From positions 1-15,802 of the forward strand of contig JAFYLX010000043.1 in assembly GCA_017556895.1 (NCBI GenBank): a stretch of DNA of 15,802 nt, written 5' to 3'. Under the pieces are notes generated by a model. It was not told where the DNA came from and did no database searches. It saw only the letters and a list, made by a program, of their open reading frames with translations. Made by a program: the position numbers and the translations under genes. Numbering within the stretch: the first letter of the stretch is position 1; each line of letters opens with the position of its first letter. The stretch is from Bacillota bacterium. Lineage in GTDB: Bacteria > Bacillota_A > Clostridia > Peptostreptococcales > Anaerovoracaceae. This document shows, one piece after another, positions 6,965 through 14,434 of the stretch.

Positions 6965-7703
6965 CGCCTGCATCCTCCTTTTCCCCAGTGTATATATCTA
7001 AATAGAAATACTCACCTTCATCATCTTGAATCACTATGCGATCATCTTCCATATAATGAATGTATTCGTCAGTCTCATATACGATCTCACCATTTTTATT
7101 TATAACGCAATGTTTTGAATCTGGAGAAGGGCCGAACACTTCGTATTTTGATAGTTCTTCTTTAGTATAGTAATCTTCATTTACAAGCATTTGCCCATAT
7201 ATATATTTATCTGTGCTACTCCAATCATCAAACATTGTTCCATCCATAGCAATCTCAAAGTTCTCGTCAAGAAGGTAATAATAAACACTGGACCATGCAC
7301 CACCATCACTTATCTCTGTTTCTACAATCCAGTATCCAAGCACATTTGAAATTATTGAATCATTTTCTCCAGGCTCATAAACCACTTCTCCTGTCAAGAA
7401 ATTTACTATGCCGCTTTTTCCAGGCGATGTCGTATCTATTATGTATCCTTCTTTTTCTGTGAATTCAGGATATAGCCCTTTCGCTGTATAAAGGACCTCA
7501 CCTTCAGCTGTTTTAATCGTATATACGTCATTTTGCTCTACTATCACATAATTTCCACGCTCATCATAAACAGTTTCTTTTGTTCTTTCCGTATGTATCT
7601 GTTCACCACGCCAGCTAGCTACTACGCATAAAACCGCCACTATAATGCAAGCGCCTAGTACCGCCATTCGTATATATTTACTTTCAAGCACGACATTAAT
7701 CAT
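6951..7703 (-). CDS. Membrane-anchored extracytoplasmic protein with WG-like strand repeats
   Basis: About 250 residues. A hydrophobic anchor near 12-30 (MAVLGACIIVAVLCVVASW) is followed by an exported, acidic, strand-rich domain. Units such as 'VYDERGNYVIVEQNDVYTIK', 'VNFLTGEVVYEPGE', 'VINKNGEIVYETDEYIHYME' and 'YFYLDIYTGEKED' resemble the loosely conserved repeats of WG or propeller-like proteins. No enzyme motif is seen. A GTG at 7712 opens the frame, but AGGGG lies 8 bases before the ATG at 7703, so that start is preferred. The gene sits between the lipoprotein and the second permease. It resembles the other anchored protein of this operon in layout (one N-terminal helix, outside repeats). 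Function unknown; possibly ligand capture or signalling for the transporter. Confidence 0.72.
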   Translation of the reverse strand: MINVVLESKYIRMAVLGACIIVAVLCVVASWRGEQIHTERTKETVYDERGNYVIVEQNDVYTIKTAEGEVLYTAKGLYPEFTEKEGYIIDTTSPGKSGIVNFLTGEVVYEPGENDSIISNVLGYWIVETEISDGGAWSSVYYYLLDENFEIAMDGTMFDDWSSTDKYIYGQMLVNEDYYTKEELSKYEVFGPSPDSKHCVINKNGEIVYETDEYIHYMEDDRIVIQDDEGEYFYLDIYTGEKEDAGDEFY

Positions 7704-7726
7704 AATCTTCACCCCTATTTATCAGT

Positions 7727-8767
7727 CTACTGCATTTGAGCCCTCACAAAGGTAGGCATCAAGTGGTATTCATTAACTCCAATTTTCATAGTGTCAAAAT
7801 ACCAATATTCCTTGTCGTCGATCGTTTTTACCTTTAATACGACGCTGCCACATACACTAGCTACGCCTTCTATAGCTTCATCGTCAAAGCCGTACTTATA
7901 GTTTAATAAAAATTCTTCACCCTTTTTAAAGTGTGTGTCTCCGTTCTTTCCGCTAATATGTAAAAATTCTGTTAGTGGAACTGCTTCAATGCCTATAATT
8001 TCTGTATTAGCAATGCCTCTTACTATATCACTTTCATCTGAAAGCATCACCGCAGTGTTATAGCCTTCAGTGTAATATGGTGTGCCTCCAATGCCATATC
8101 CATTCAAGGTTGCAGGAAGGTTTTGACTTACTTCATTGAAGCAAGGAATCACGTCTTCAGGTAATTCAAAAGTCTTAACTTCAAAGGAATCAATTTCTAT
8201 CGCAAAATCAATGCTTGGAATCTCTATCTTTTCAATCTTCACATTTTCTGTCAAAGGACCTTTAAATACCAAATTAGCCCTCAAACACTGTGTTTTAGGG
8301 TAGTACTCCATCGCCAAATCAGTGGCTGCTTTTACCGCGTCTTCTAGCTCTGCATCGTTAGAATATTCATCTTTAAACATAGTGCGGAAATCCGCTTCGC
8401 GCATCGCTTTATAATCCTCCTTATCATCCCACACTTTATCATAATCATAATATCCAATTTCAATCGATGCTCCATCAAGAGCTTCAACATTCGTCCCCGT
8501 AAGAACAGCGTCATCCCCCGCATAATAGAATACATGTCCGTCCATTCTATCTGCATATACCGGATCACCTAAGCAGAACTTATAGAAAGTCGCTTCAAAT
8601 CCATACTCGTCAATACCTTTGCCGTCTTGAACCGGTGCATAGTATACAATATTAGTCGCAAGATCATATTCCGTTTCAATCACCCCAGGTTCTTTGCTGC
8701 ATCCCGCAAACAAGCCTAAGCAGAGGATTAAAGAAAGCATCGTTATGCCCAATTGTTTTATTTTCAT
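7727..8767 (-). CDS. Exported lipoprotein of unknown function
   Basis: A 346-residue protein with a lipoprotein signal peptide: basic MKIK, a hydrophobic core, and the lipobox LFAGC with Cys23 as the lipidated residue. The mature part is acidic and strand-rich with many Tyr and Asp. It is not recognised as a standard solute-binding protein. The start at 8767 has AGGAGG 8 bases upstream, and that ribosome site overlaps the TAG stop of the permease before it. The gap is 12 bases, so expression with the permease is near certain. It would be tethered to the outer face of the membrane and probably assists the permeases. A hydrophobic internal reading frame on the same strand inside this gene is not considered real. 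Confidence 0.82.
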   Translation of the reverse strand: MKIKQLGITMLSLILCLGLFAGCSKEPGVIETEYDLATNIVYYAPVQDGKGIDEYGFEATFYKFCLGDPVYADRMDGHVFYYAGDDAVLTGTNVEALDGASIEIGYYDYDKVWDDKEDYKAMREADFRTMFKDEYSNDAELEDAVKAATDLAMEYYPKTQCLRANLVFKGPLTENVKIEKIEIPSIDFAIEIDSFEVKTFELPEDVIPCFNEVSQNLPATLNGYGIGGTPYYTEGYNTAVMLSDESDIVRGIANTEIIGIEAVPLTEFLHISGKNGDTHFKKGEEFLLNYKYGFDDEAIEGVASVCGSVVLKVKTIDDKEYWYFDTMKIGVNEYHLMPTFVRAQMQ

Positions 8768-8779
8768 TTCGTATACCTC

Positions 8780-9481
8780 CTAGGAAAGTATATATTTTTT
8801 CTCCAAACAATATTTACTAATCAAACTAGCACATAAACCCATTATTAATGTCGCTAATATCTCAAGCACACTTGCTGCTAATATGTTTTGACCCATAAGT
8901 AACATAAGCAGTTCCGGCAATTTTGTTCTCTGGAAGCTAAACACAAGAAGGAACACCGCAAATATGCAAAATTTAGCCATATATGAGTCAGTAAGTCTCG
9001 TCGTTATAGATGTCGCAAGTAAGGTCGCAGCTACAAAGAATCCGTTAGCAATCAGCGTACATATAATAACCAGTACGCTCATAACCCCTACTTCTTCCAT
9101 TAGTTCCATCAACAATACCGATAGACCTGGCTCTGAAGTTGATGCATTAATGATTGCCAGTCCCATCGCTAGACCGCCCATAATCCCTGCCCATGCAATT
9201 GAGGTTGCTGCTGTAAGCACTAAAGTCTTTGTGACTACCACCTCTTTTGCCGAAAATGGCAGCGATTGATATAGGACTGCACCCTCTCCGAACATAGTTT
9301 TATCCATTTTTGATAGTATCCTTATAAACAGCACTATCATTACAATTACCAAAATCAAAGCTATCGGTAAAATACTTGTAAGGAATAACCCCACGGGCAC
9401 TACCATCGCACAACAGAGTAAACCTATCAATTCCCCTTTTACTAATGAAAAGTTCATTATAATATATTTATTCATATTCAT
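8780..9481 (-). CDS. ABC-2-type permease subunit (first of three)
   Basis: A 233-residue membrane protein with about six hydrophobic segments. It contains KTMFGEGAVLYQSLPFSAKE (61-80), followed by VVVTKTLVL, the LPxS-x-x-E element of ABC-2 permeases. It lies right after the ATPase gene with a five-base gap, the usual arrangement for a partner permease. The ATG at 9481 is 12 bases after AGGGGG, and a second in-frame ATG at 9475 is possible. Sequence similarity to the permease at 6245-6964 is strongest in this central motif. The two may form a heterodimer, as YtrC and YtrD are thought to in B. subtilis, or each may form its own dimer. The substrate is unknown. Confidence 0.85.
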   Translation of the reverse strand: MNMNKYIIMNFSLVKGELIGLLCCAMVVPVGLFLTSILPIALILVIVMIVLFIRILSKMDKTMFGEGAVLYQSLPFSAKEVVVTKTLVLTAATSIAWAGIMGGLAMGLAIINASTSEPGLSVLLMELMEEVGVMSVLVIICTLIANGFFVAATLLATSITTRLTDSYMAKFCIFAVFLLVFSFQRTKLPELLMLLMGQNILAASVLEILATLIMGLCASLISKYCLEKKYILS

Positions 9482-9486
9482 TTCAG

Positions 9487-10218
9487 CTACTGCCCCCTAA
9501 ACATATGCTTCATAGCGTTTTCCAAAGTACCTCCGTATTGATCTCTCAAAACATCACTGTCTTCTACTGCCGTAATCTTTCCCTTTTGCAAAACAATCAC
9601 ACCATCAAATAGTCTTTCGATATCGCGAATAAGATGCGTAACGATAATCATAGTTCCTTTTGGATTAAAGTTTTCGAGTATTATATCCAGCACGTGTTCT
9701 CTCGCTTCTACATCTACTCCACCTAGCGGTTCGTCTAGCAAGTATAGTCTTGCACTTCTTGCCATCATCAGCGAAATCTGTAATTTATCTACAACCCCTT
9801 TTGACATTTCTTTTACAGTTTGTTCTTCGCCAATGCGGAAAATATCCAGTAACTCTCTACACTTAGCTTCGTCAAAATCATCGAAAAACGTGTTATATAA
9901 TTCAATCATGTCCTTCACCGGCATATCTTTTGGCATTGTGCTCTTGTCCGGAAAATATGCCACTTCTGCTTTAGTAAATGCCCCTGGCCTATGGCCATCA
10001 ATTTCTACCTTGCCTTCATAGTCCATGCACATGCCCGCCAGTATTTTCAAAAGCGTGGTCTTGCCACTCCCATTGGGTCCAAGTAGCCCAAGAATCTTGC
10101 CCTCCGGAATCTCTAGGTCCACGCCGTCAAGCGCCCTTACCGTCCCAAAATTCTTGTGAAGGTCCTTGATCTGTACAATGGGCGGTGCTTCCACTAGTCT
10201 CAGTTTTCTCTGTTCCAT
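9487..10218 (-). CDS. ABC transporter ATP-binding protein, YtrB/BcrA-like
   Basis: A 243-residue cytoplasmic ATPase that powers the membrane subunits encoded next to it. Walker A GPNGSGKTT is at 47-55, Walker B YLLDEP at 159-164, the D-loop GGVD at 166-169 and the H-loop VTH ends at His195. Two positions differ from textbook ABC proteins. The expected Q-loop reads YFPDKS, with Asp where Gln is usual. The signature is MSKGVVDK instead of LSGGQ, a variant found among drug and peptide export ATPases. All other catalytic residues are present, so it should hydrolyse ATP. The ATG at 10218 abuts the stop of the GntR gene (TAAATG), which means tight coupling to the regulator. Confidence 0.95.
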   Translation of the reverse strand: MEQRKLRLVEAPPIVQIKDLHKNFGTVRALDGVDLEIPEGKILGLLGPNGSGKTTLLKILAGMCMDYEGKVEIDGHRPGAFTKAEVAYFPDKSTMPKDMPVKDMIELYNTFFDDFDEAKCRELLDIFRIGEEQTVKEMSKGVVDKLQISLMMARSARLYLLDEPLGGVDVEAREHVLDIILENFNPKGTMIIVTHLIRDIERLFDGVIVLQKGKITAVEDSDVLRDQYGGTLENAMKHMFRGQ

Positions 10219-10608
10219 TTAACCCACCTTTGTTTCCCCTCTCACTAATTCTTCGTTTCTTGCTCGAAAAAACTCAATAATCTCCTCTGGCGTATAGCCA
10301 AGCTCTAACATAGCGTTTCTAAATGCGTCCGCTGCTGCTATAGCCACATCCTTCTTTAGTCCCTTAATTAGATTTTTATCTTCTGTAACAAATCTGCCCG
10401 CAGTTCTCTCTGAAACTAGAAGTCCCTCTCTTTCTAGTTCAAGCATCGCTCTCTGCATAGTGTTCGGATTCACTTCGAATAATCCCGCAAGTTCTCTTAC
10501 GGAAGGAATCTTCTGTCCCGGAGCCCATTCGCCTGAAGCAATTGCGTCTCTCACCTTCTGCATTATCTGTATGTAGATAGGCATATTGTCGTCTAACTTA
10601 TAATCCAT
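10219..10608 (-). CDS. GntR family transcriptional regulator, YtrA subfamily
   Basis: A 129-residue regulator of the short YtrA type: a GntR winged helix-turn-helix at about residues 8-75 (IYIQIMQKVRDAIASGEW, then PSVRELAGLFEVNPNTMQRA, then LEREGLLVSERTAGRFV) and only a short helical C-terminal part. YtrA proteins repress neighbouring ABC transporter operons and often respond to cell-envelope stress. Here it is first in the operon, directly before the ATPase. A perfect inverted repeat lies over its own promoter, so self-repression is likely. The ATG at 10608 has AAAGGAGG at ideal spacing. The inducer cannot be read from the sequence; cell-wall-active compounds are a reasonable guess because related systems respond to them. 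Confidence 0.93.
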   Translation of the reverse strand: MDYKLDDNMPIYIQIMQKVRDAIASGEWAPGQKIPSVRELAGLFEVNPNTMQRAMLELEREGLLVSERTAGRFVTEDKNLIKGLKKDVAIAAADAFRNAMLELGYTPEEIIEFFRARNEELVRGETKVG

Positions 10609-10693
10609 ATTGACCTCCTTTTACCCTTTTATTCGTTTGCTCGTTTTCTATTTTGTCCTTTTGCGCGGACGATTAATAGTTCTCGCCCCTCGA

Positions 10694-10717
10694 ACTGTAT
10701 TATCTTACTAATACAGT
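10694..10717. promoter_or_regulatory. Perfect inverted-repeat operator of the GntR-ABC operon
   Basis: ACTGTATTA, six bases, TAATACAGT. The 9-base arms match exactly. The site covers the end of the -10 hexamer and the predicted start point of the operon promoter, as expected for a repressor of the GntR/YtrA class. Confidence 0.78.
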
Positions 10718-10741
10718 AATACATTTTTATCCATCTGTCAA
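10713..10741 (-). promoter_or_regulatory. Promoter of the nine-gene GntR-ABC operon
   Basis: Minus strand: consensus TTGACA (10741-10736), a 17-base spacer, and TACTGT as -10 (10718-10713). The start point would be near 10706, inside the inverted-repeat operator, leaving a leader of about 98 bases before the regulator gene. Confidence 0.75.
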
Positions 10742-10809
10742 CGCTTTATCACGAAAAAGTGTTGTTGCTTCTGTTATTTTTTCTTCTTGCTGATAGTTTC
10801 GCATTAACT

Positions 10810-11014
10810 TTGCCACTATTTCTGCCTACATATCTTTCAGTGGCAATATTTCCTTCTGTTTTGCCATTAATTACAATTACTACAAACGGTTGTGGCAATT
10901 ATTACTTTTTTCCTTGCCACAAGTAATCAAAAAAATTAAAATCTCGGCAAAATCATAAATATTCTTGCCGAGATATGTGTTTTAACAATTAGTTTGTGGC
11001 AATTTTAATTGCCA
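10810..11014. repeat. Cluster of TTGCCA/TGGCAA inverted repeats in the intergenic region
   Basis: Seven TTGCCA/TGGCAA hexamers occur within 205 bases. Exact pairs are TTGCCACT (10810-10817) with AGTGGCAA (10839-10846); TTGTGGCAA (10890-10898) with TTGCCACAA (10914-10922); and TGGCAATT (10997-11004) with AATTGCCA (11007-11014), which form an 18-base palindrome. A further TTGCCA lies at 10861-10866. TTGTGGCAATT also occurs as a direct repeat at 10890 and 10994. The region has no gene and lies between the ygjV-like gene and the GntR operon promoter. It may be a set of operators or folded RNA; no known family is recognised. Confidence 0.6.
10929..10974 (-). terminator. Intrinsic terminator after the YgjV-family gene
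   Basis: On the minus strand ATCTCGGCAA pairs perfectly with TTGCCGAGAT around a 14-base loop, followed by TTTAATTTTTTTG. It lies about 55 bases past the stop of the gene. Confidence 0.85.
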
Positions 11015-11028
11015 ATGCATATAATCGT

Positions 11029-11559
11029 CTATTTTTTGTGTTCTCTAATGATTCCGATAATTGCAGAGATCATTAGTGCGGATTCAAGCAGCATACCGAA
11101 CCATGATGTGATATAGATATCATAGATGATCCAGCATATGCTTGTTGGTATTCCAAGGTATTTGTACACCTTCGTATTCTTCTGCCATACAGAGTATGTA
11201 TAGATTAGTGTCGCAAACACTGACATCAAGCTTAAGAATCCCTGATAAGTGAATACTGCTGACACTATTGCAATCGTATATAGTACCGCTAGAATCGCTA
11301 GATCCACTTTTGTAATCTTATCGGATTTACCGTTTTTCTCCTGTACAAAGAAAATACTGTTTCTTATAATCGAAACGCATGTCATCGCTAGACCTGAATA
11401 TGCTGCGAGACAAAAGTGTGATGCCCCTGTTGCTACGGATGACAAGAATCCAAAAAGCAGGATTGTCGTTCTGTTCTTAAACTGATATGTGCTGATTAAG
11501 AATACGTAGCTCACTACAATGAATACCTGGGATAAGATATATGTTGTACTTAGCTCCAT
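11029..11559 (-). CDS. YgjV family inner membrane protein
   Basis: A 176-residue protein with about five or six hydrophobic helices. Matching features of the bacterial YgjV family are the early 'ISTYQFKNRTTIL' with basic and polar residues between the first two helices, 'GASHFCLAAYSG', 'RNSIFFVQEK' and the short helices near the C-terminus ending in 'IGIIREHKK'. The biochemical role of the family is not known. The ATG at 11559 has AAGGAG five bases upstream. It lies 97 bases after secA on the same strand, separated by a GC-rich hairpin block without a T-tract, so it could be read through from secA or have its own weak promoter. A strong terminator follows it. Confidence 0.82.
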   Translation of the reverse strand: MELSTTYILSQVFIVVSYVFLISTYQFKNRTTILLFGFLSSVATGASHFCLAAYSGLAMTCVSIIRNSIFFVQEKNGKSDKITKVDLAILAVLYTIAIVSAVFTYQGFLSLMSVFATLIYTYSVWQKNTKVYKYLGIPTSICWIIYDIYITSWFGMLLESALMISAIIGIIREHKK

Positions 11560-11589
11560 TATTTCTCCTTACATAAACTAACTATTTTA

Positions 11590-11650
11590 TGGCAGGCGCG
11601 AGGCTAGCCGAGTCCGCATTGCGGGCTGTATTTTGAGGCGGACTAGGGCC
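11590..11650. other. GC-rich hairpin block between secA and the YgjV-family gene
   Basis: Much more GC-rich than its surroundings. AGTCCGC (11611-11617) pairs with GCGGACT (11638-11644) around a 20-base loop, and GGCTAGCC (11602-11609) is a separate palindrome. It lacks a T-run, so it is a poor intrinsic terminator. It could be an mRNA stabiliser, attenuator or a repeat element. No known RNA family is recognised. Confidence 0.45.
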
Positions 11651-11656
11651 CACCAA

Positions 11657-14422
11657 TTATTTGCCGCAGCAGTTCTTGTACTTCTTGCCGCTGCCGCATG
11701 GACAAAGGTCGTTTCTACCAACCTTTGGTTCTTCTCTCTTAACAGTTACAGGTTTATTTACCTTTACTTCCTTTGGTGCCTGAGCCGGCATATTTCCGGA
11801 AGCCGGACCACCCTGGCTACCGCCCTGAACGCTAGCCGCTTCATCCTGGTACTCGTCCTTATGGCCTTCGCCGCCAGACATAACCTGTCTTCTTTCTGTA
11901 CCAGTGTGGATTGATACGCTGTAGCAGTAACGAACTGCCTGCTCACGGATTTCCTCAACCATCATTTCGAACATGTCGAAACCTTCAGAAGCATAAGCCT
12001 GAGCCGGATTAATCTGTCCGATCGCTCTTAAGCCGATACCCTTCTTAAGCTCTTCCATAGCATCGATGTGATCCATCCAATGGTTGTCTACAACTCTAAG
12101 CAGAATCATCTTTTCTACTTCACGCATACGTTCTTCACCGATTTCGGCTTCCTTAACCGCATACATGTCGTGGAAAATCTTTAGAACATCTTCAGTAAGT
12201 TTTTCTTCTGTTAGGTCGTACTGTTCTTCTTTAGTGTATTCAACGCCTGGGAAGTATGGCACGATACGCTTTAGATTTTCGTTAAGCATATCCATATCCC
12301 ATTCTTCAGCGAACTTGCTCGCAATTGTAATAGGCTCAATTGTACCTCTCACTAAAGATTCCATCATTTCCATAACGTAGCCCTTAATATTGTCACCAAA
12401 TAGAACCATACGACGCTGGTCGTAGATAACCTCACGCTGCTTGTTCATAACGTTATCGTACTGTAATACGTACTTTCTTACTTCGAAGTTTCTGCCTTCA
12501 ACCTTCTTCTGCGCACCTTCGATAGTTCTGGAAAGCATACCAGCTGCGATAGCGTCTTCTTCCATACCCATCTTGCTCATTAGGGTCTGGATTCTTTCCC
12601 CACCGAATAATCTCATAAGATCGTCTTCTAGGGAAATGAAGAACTGAGTTGTACCAGGGTCTCCCTGACGACCAGCTCTACCTCTTAGCTGATTGTCGAT
12701 ACGTCTTGATTCATGACGTTCTGTACCGATGATACAAAGACCGCCAAGTTCTCTAACTGCTTTTTGCTCATCTGCTCTATCTGCAGTAAATTTAGCAAGA
12801 AGCTCTGTGAAAACATTTCTAGCGTTTAATAACTCTGGATCTTCGCTAGCAACAAAGCTTGTTGCAAAAGAAATCTGTTCAGGTGTGAAGCCCTGCTTTT
12901 CCATTTCTTTCTTCGCTTCGAATTCCGGATTACCGCCTAAAAGGATGTCGGTACCTCTACCGGCCATGTTTGTAGCGATTGTAACCGCACCGATTCTACC
13001 TGCTTCGGCAACAATCTGAGCTTCTCTTTCGTGCTGCTTCGCATTTAGAACGTTGTGCTTAATACCTCTTCTCTTAAGAAGTTCGCTTAATAATTCAGAA
13101 GTTTCGATAGAGATTGTACCTACAAGAACAGGCTGTCCTGTCGCATGTACCTCTGCGATTCTGTTAACGATAGCCTTGAACTTTGCCTTAAGGGACGCAT
13201 AGATAGCATCATCCATATCCTTTCTAAGGATTTCCTTGTTAGTAGGGATGATTACTACGTCCATGTTGTAGATTTCACGGAATTCATCTTCTTCAGTCTT
13301 AGCTGTACCAGTCATGCCGGCAAGCTTGTTGTACATTCTGAAGTAGTTCTGAAGAGTAATGGTCGCAAGAGTCTTTGACTCAGAACGAACTAACACACCT
13401 TCCTTAGCTTCGATAGCCTGATGAAGACCGTTGGAGTATCTTCTACCGAACATAAAACGTCCTGTGAACTCATCGACAATGATGATTTCGCCGTCTTTTA
13501 CGATGTAGTCTACATCACGTTTCATAAGGTTTCTAGCCTTCAAAGCGTTAAGAACGTGATGGTTAATTTCCATATTTTCAGGGTCGCCTAAGTTTTCGAT
13601 ATTAAAGAATTTTTCACACTTAGCAACACCGGCGTCTGTCATAGTGATTTTCTTGTCTTTTTCGTCAACTTCGAAGTCAGTTTCGGCACGAAGGTTTCTA
13701 ACACACATATCTGCAGTCTGATATAGGTCAGTGGACTTATCGCCTGCACCTGAGATGATAAGCGGTGTTCTCGCTTCGTCGATTAAGATGGAGTCAACTT
13801 CATCGACGATGGCAAAGTTAAGTTCTCTCTGACTTAATCTTTCTTTGTATGTCACCATATTGTCTCTTAGGTAATCAAAACCGAATTCGTTGTTTGTACC
13901 GTATGTAATGTCTGCTCTATACGCAGCCTTTCTAACATCATCTTTAATTCCATGAATTACACAGCCTACGGAAAGACCTAAGAATGTATAAATCTTACCC
14001 ATCCATTCAGCGTCTCGCTTAGCTAAGTAATCGTTTACTGTGATTACGTGTACCCCTTTGCCTTCTAGAGCGTTTAAGTAAGCAGGAAGAGTAGCCACTA
14101 AAGTCTTACCTTCCCCTGTCTTCATTTCAGAAATTCTACCCTGGTGTAGCGCAATACCCCCGATAATCTGCACTCTAAAGTGCTTCATGCCTACACTTCT
14201 CCATGCACCTTCACGGCACACAGCAAACGCTTCCGGTAAAATGTCGTCTAAAGTTTCGCCTGCAGCAAGTCTATTCTTGAATTCTTGAGTCTTGCCACGT
14301 AGCTCGTCGTCAGTTAGGGCAGCCATCTTTGACTCTAACGCCATAACTTTGTCTGCAATTTTTTCGATTTTCTTTACCTCTTTGGCATTTAGGTCACCAA
14401 AGATTTTTTCCATTAATCCCAT
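11657..14422 (-). CDS. secA: Preprotein translocase ATPase SecA
   Basis: A 921-residue motor that drives secretory proteins through the SecYEG channel at the membrane. Visible features in order are Walker A MKTGEGKT (100-107), [12 protein letters not shown] (130-141), the [19 protein letters not shown] block (207-225) as Walker B/DEAD region, the [12 protein letters not shown] helicase motif, [11 protein letters not shown] in the second RecA domain, and the long scaffold and wing helices. The end carries a zinc-binding motif [13 protein letters not shown] (Cys907, 909, 918, 919) that in other bacteria binds SecB and lipids. It is longer than the B. subtilis protein (about 840). The ATG at 14422 follows AAAGGGG by five bases, and no frameshift or gap is seen. 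It starts 12 bases after the CorC-family gene, so the two are co-transcribed. Confidence 0.97.
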   Translation of the reverse strand: MGLMEKIFGDLNAKEVKKIEKIADKVMALESKMAALTDDELRGKTQEFKNRLAAGETLDDILPEAFAVCREGAWRSVGMKHFRVQIIGGIALHQGRISEMKTGEGKTLVATLPAYLNALEGKGVHVITVNDYLAKRDAEWMGKIYTFLGLSVGCVIHGIKDDVRKAAYRADITYGTNNEFGFDYLRDNMVTYKERLSQRELNFAIVDEVDSILIDEARTPLIISGAGDKSTDLYQTADMCVRNLRAETDFEVDEKDKKITMTDAGVAKCEKFFNIENLGDPENMEINHHVLNALKARNLMKRDVDYIVKDGEIIIVDEFTGRFMFGRRYSNGLHQAIEAKEGVLVRSESKTLATITLQNYFRMYNKLAGMTGTAKTEEDEFREIYNMDVVIIPTNKEILRKDMDDAIYASLKAKFKAIVNRIAEVHATGQPVLVGTISIETSELLSELLKRRGIKHNVLNAKQHEREAQIVAEAGRIGAVTIATNMAGRGTDILLGGNPEFEAKKEMEKQGFTPEQISFATSFVASEDPELLNARNVFTELLAKFTADRADEQKAVRELGGLCIIGTERHESRRIDNQLRGRAGRQGDPGTTQFFISLEDDLMRLFGGERIQTLMSKMGMEEDAIAAGMLSRTIEGAQKKVEGRNFEVRKYVLQYDNVMNKQREVIYDQRRMVLFGDNIKGYVMEMMESLVRGTIEPITIASKFAEEWDMDMLNENLKRIVPYFPGVEYTKEEQYDLTEEKLTEDVLKIFHDMYAVKEAEIGEERMREVEKMILLRVVDNHWMDHIDAMEELKKGIGLRAIGQINPAQAYASEGFDMFEMMVEEIREQAVRYCYSVSIHTGTERRQVMSGGEGHKDEYQDEAASVQGGSQGGPASGNMPAQAPKEVKVNKPVTVKREEPKVGRNDLCPCGSGKKYKNCCGK

Positions 14423-14434
14423 TTGTTCCCCTTT

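Noticed and set aside
8344..8568. Minus-strand 74-codon frame inside the lipoprotein gene
   Set aside because: It is out of frame within a better-supported gene and its translation is Met/Arg-rich without family features.
10810..11014. TTGCCA cluster as a degenerate CRISPR array
   Set aside because: Repeat units are short, alternate in orientation and are unevenly spaced, and no cas genes are present.
11590..11656. tRNA-like element on the plus strand, because the block ends in CCACCA
   Set aside because: No T-loop sequence, anticodon arm or cloverleaf pairing can be drawn.
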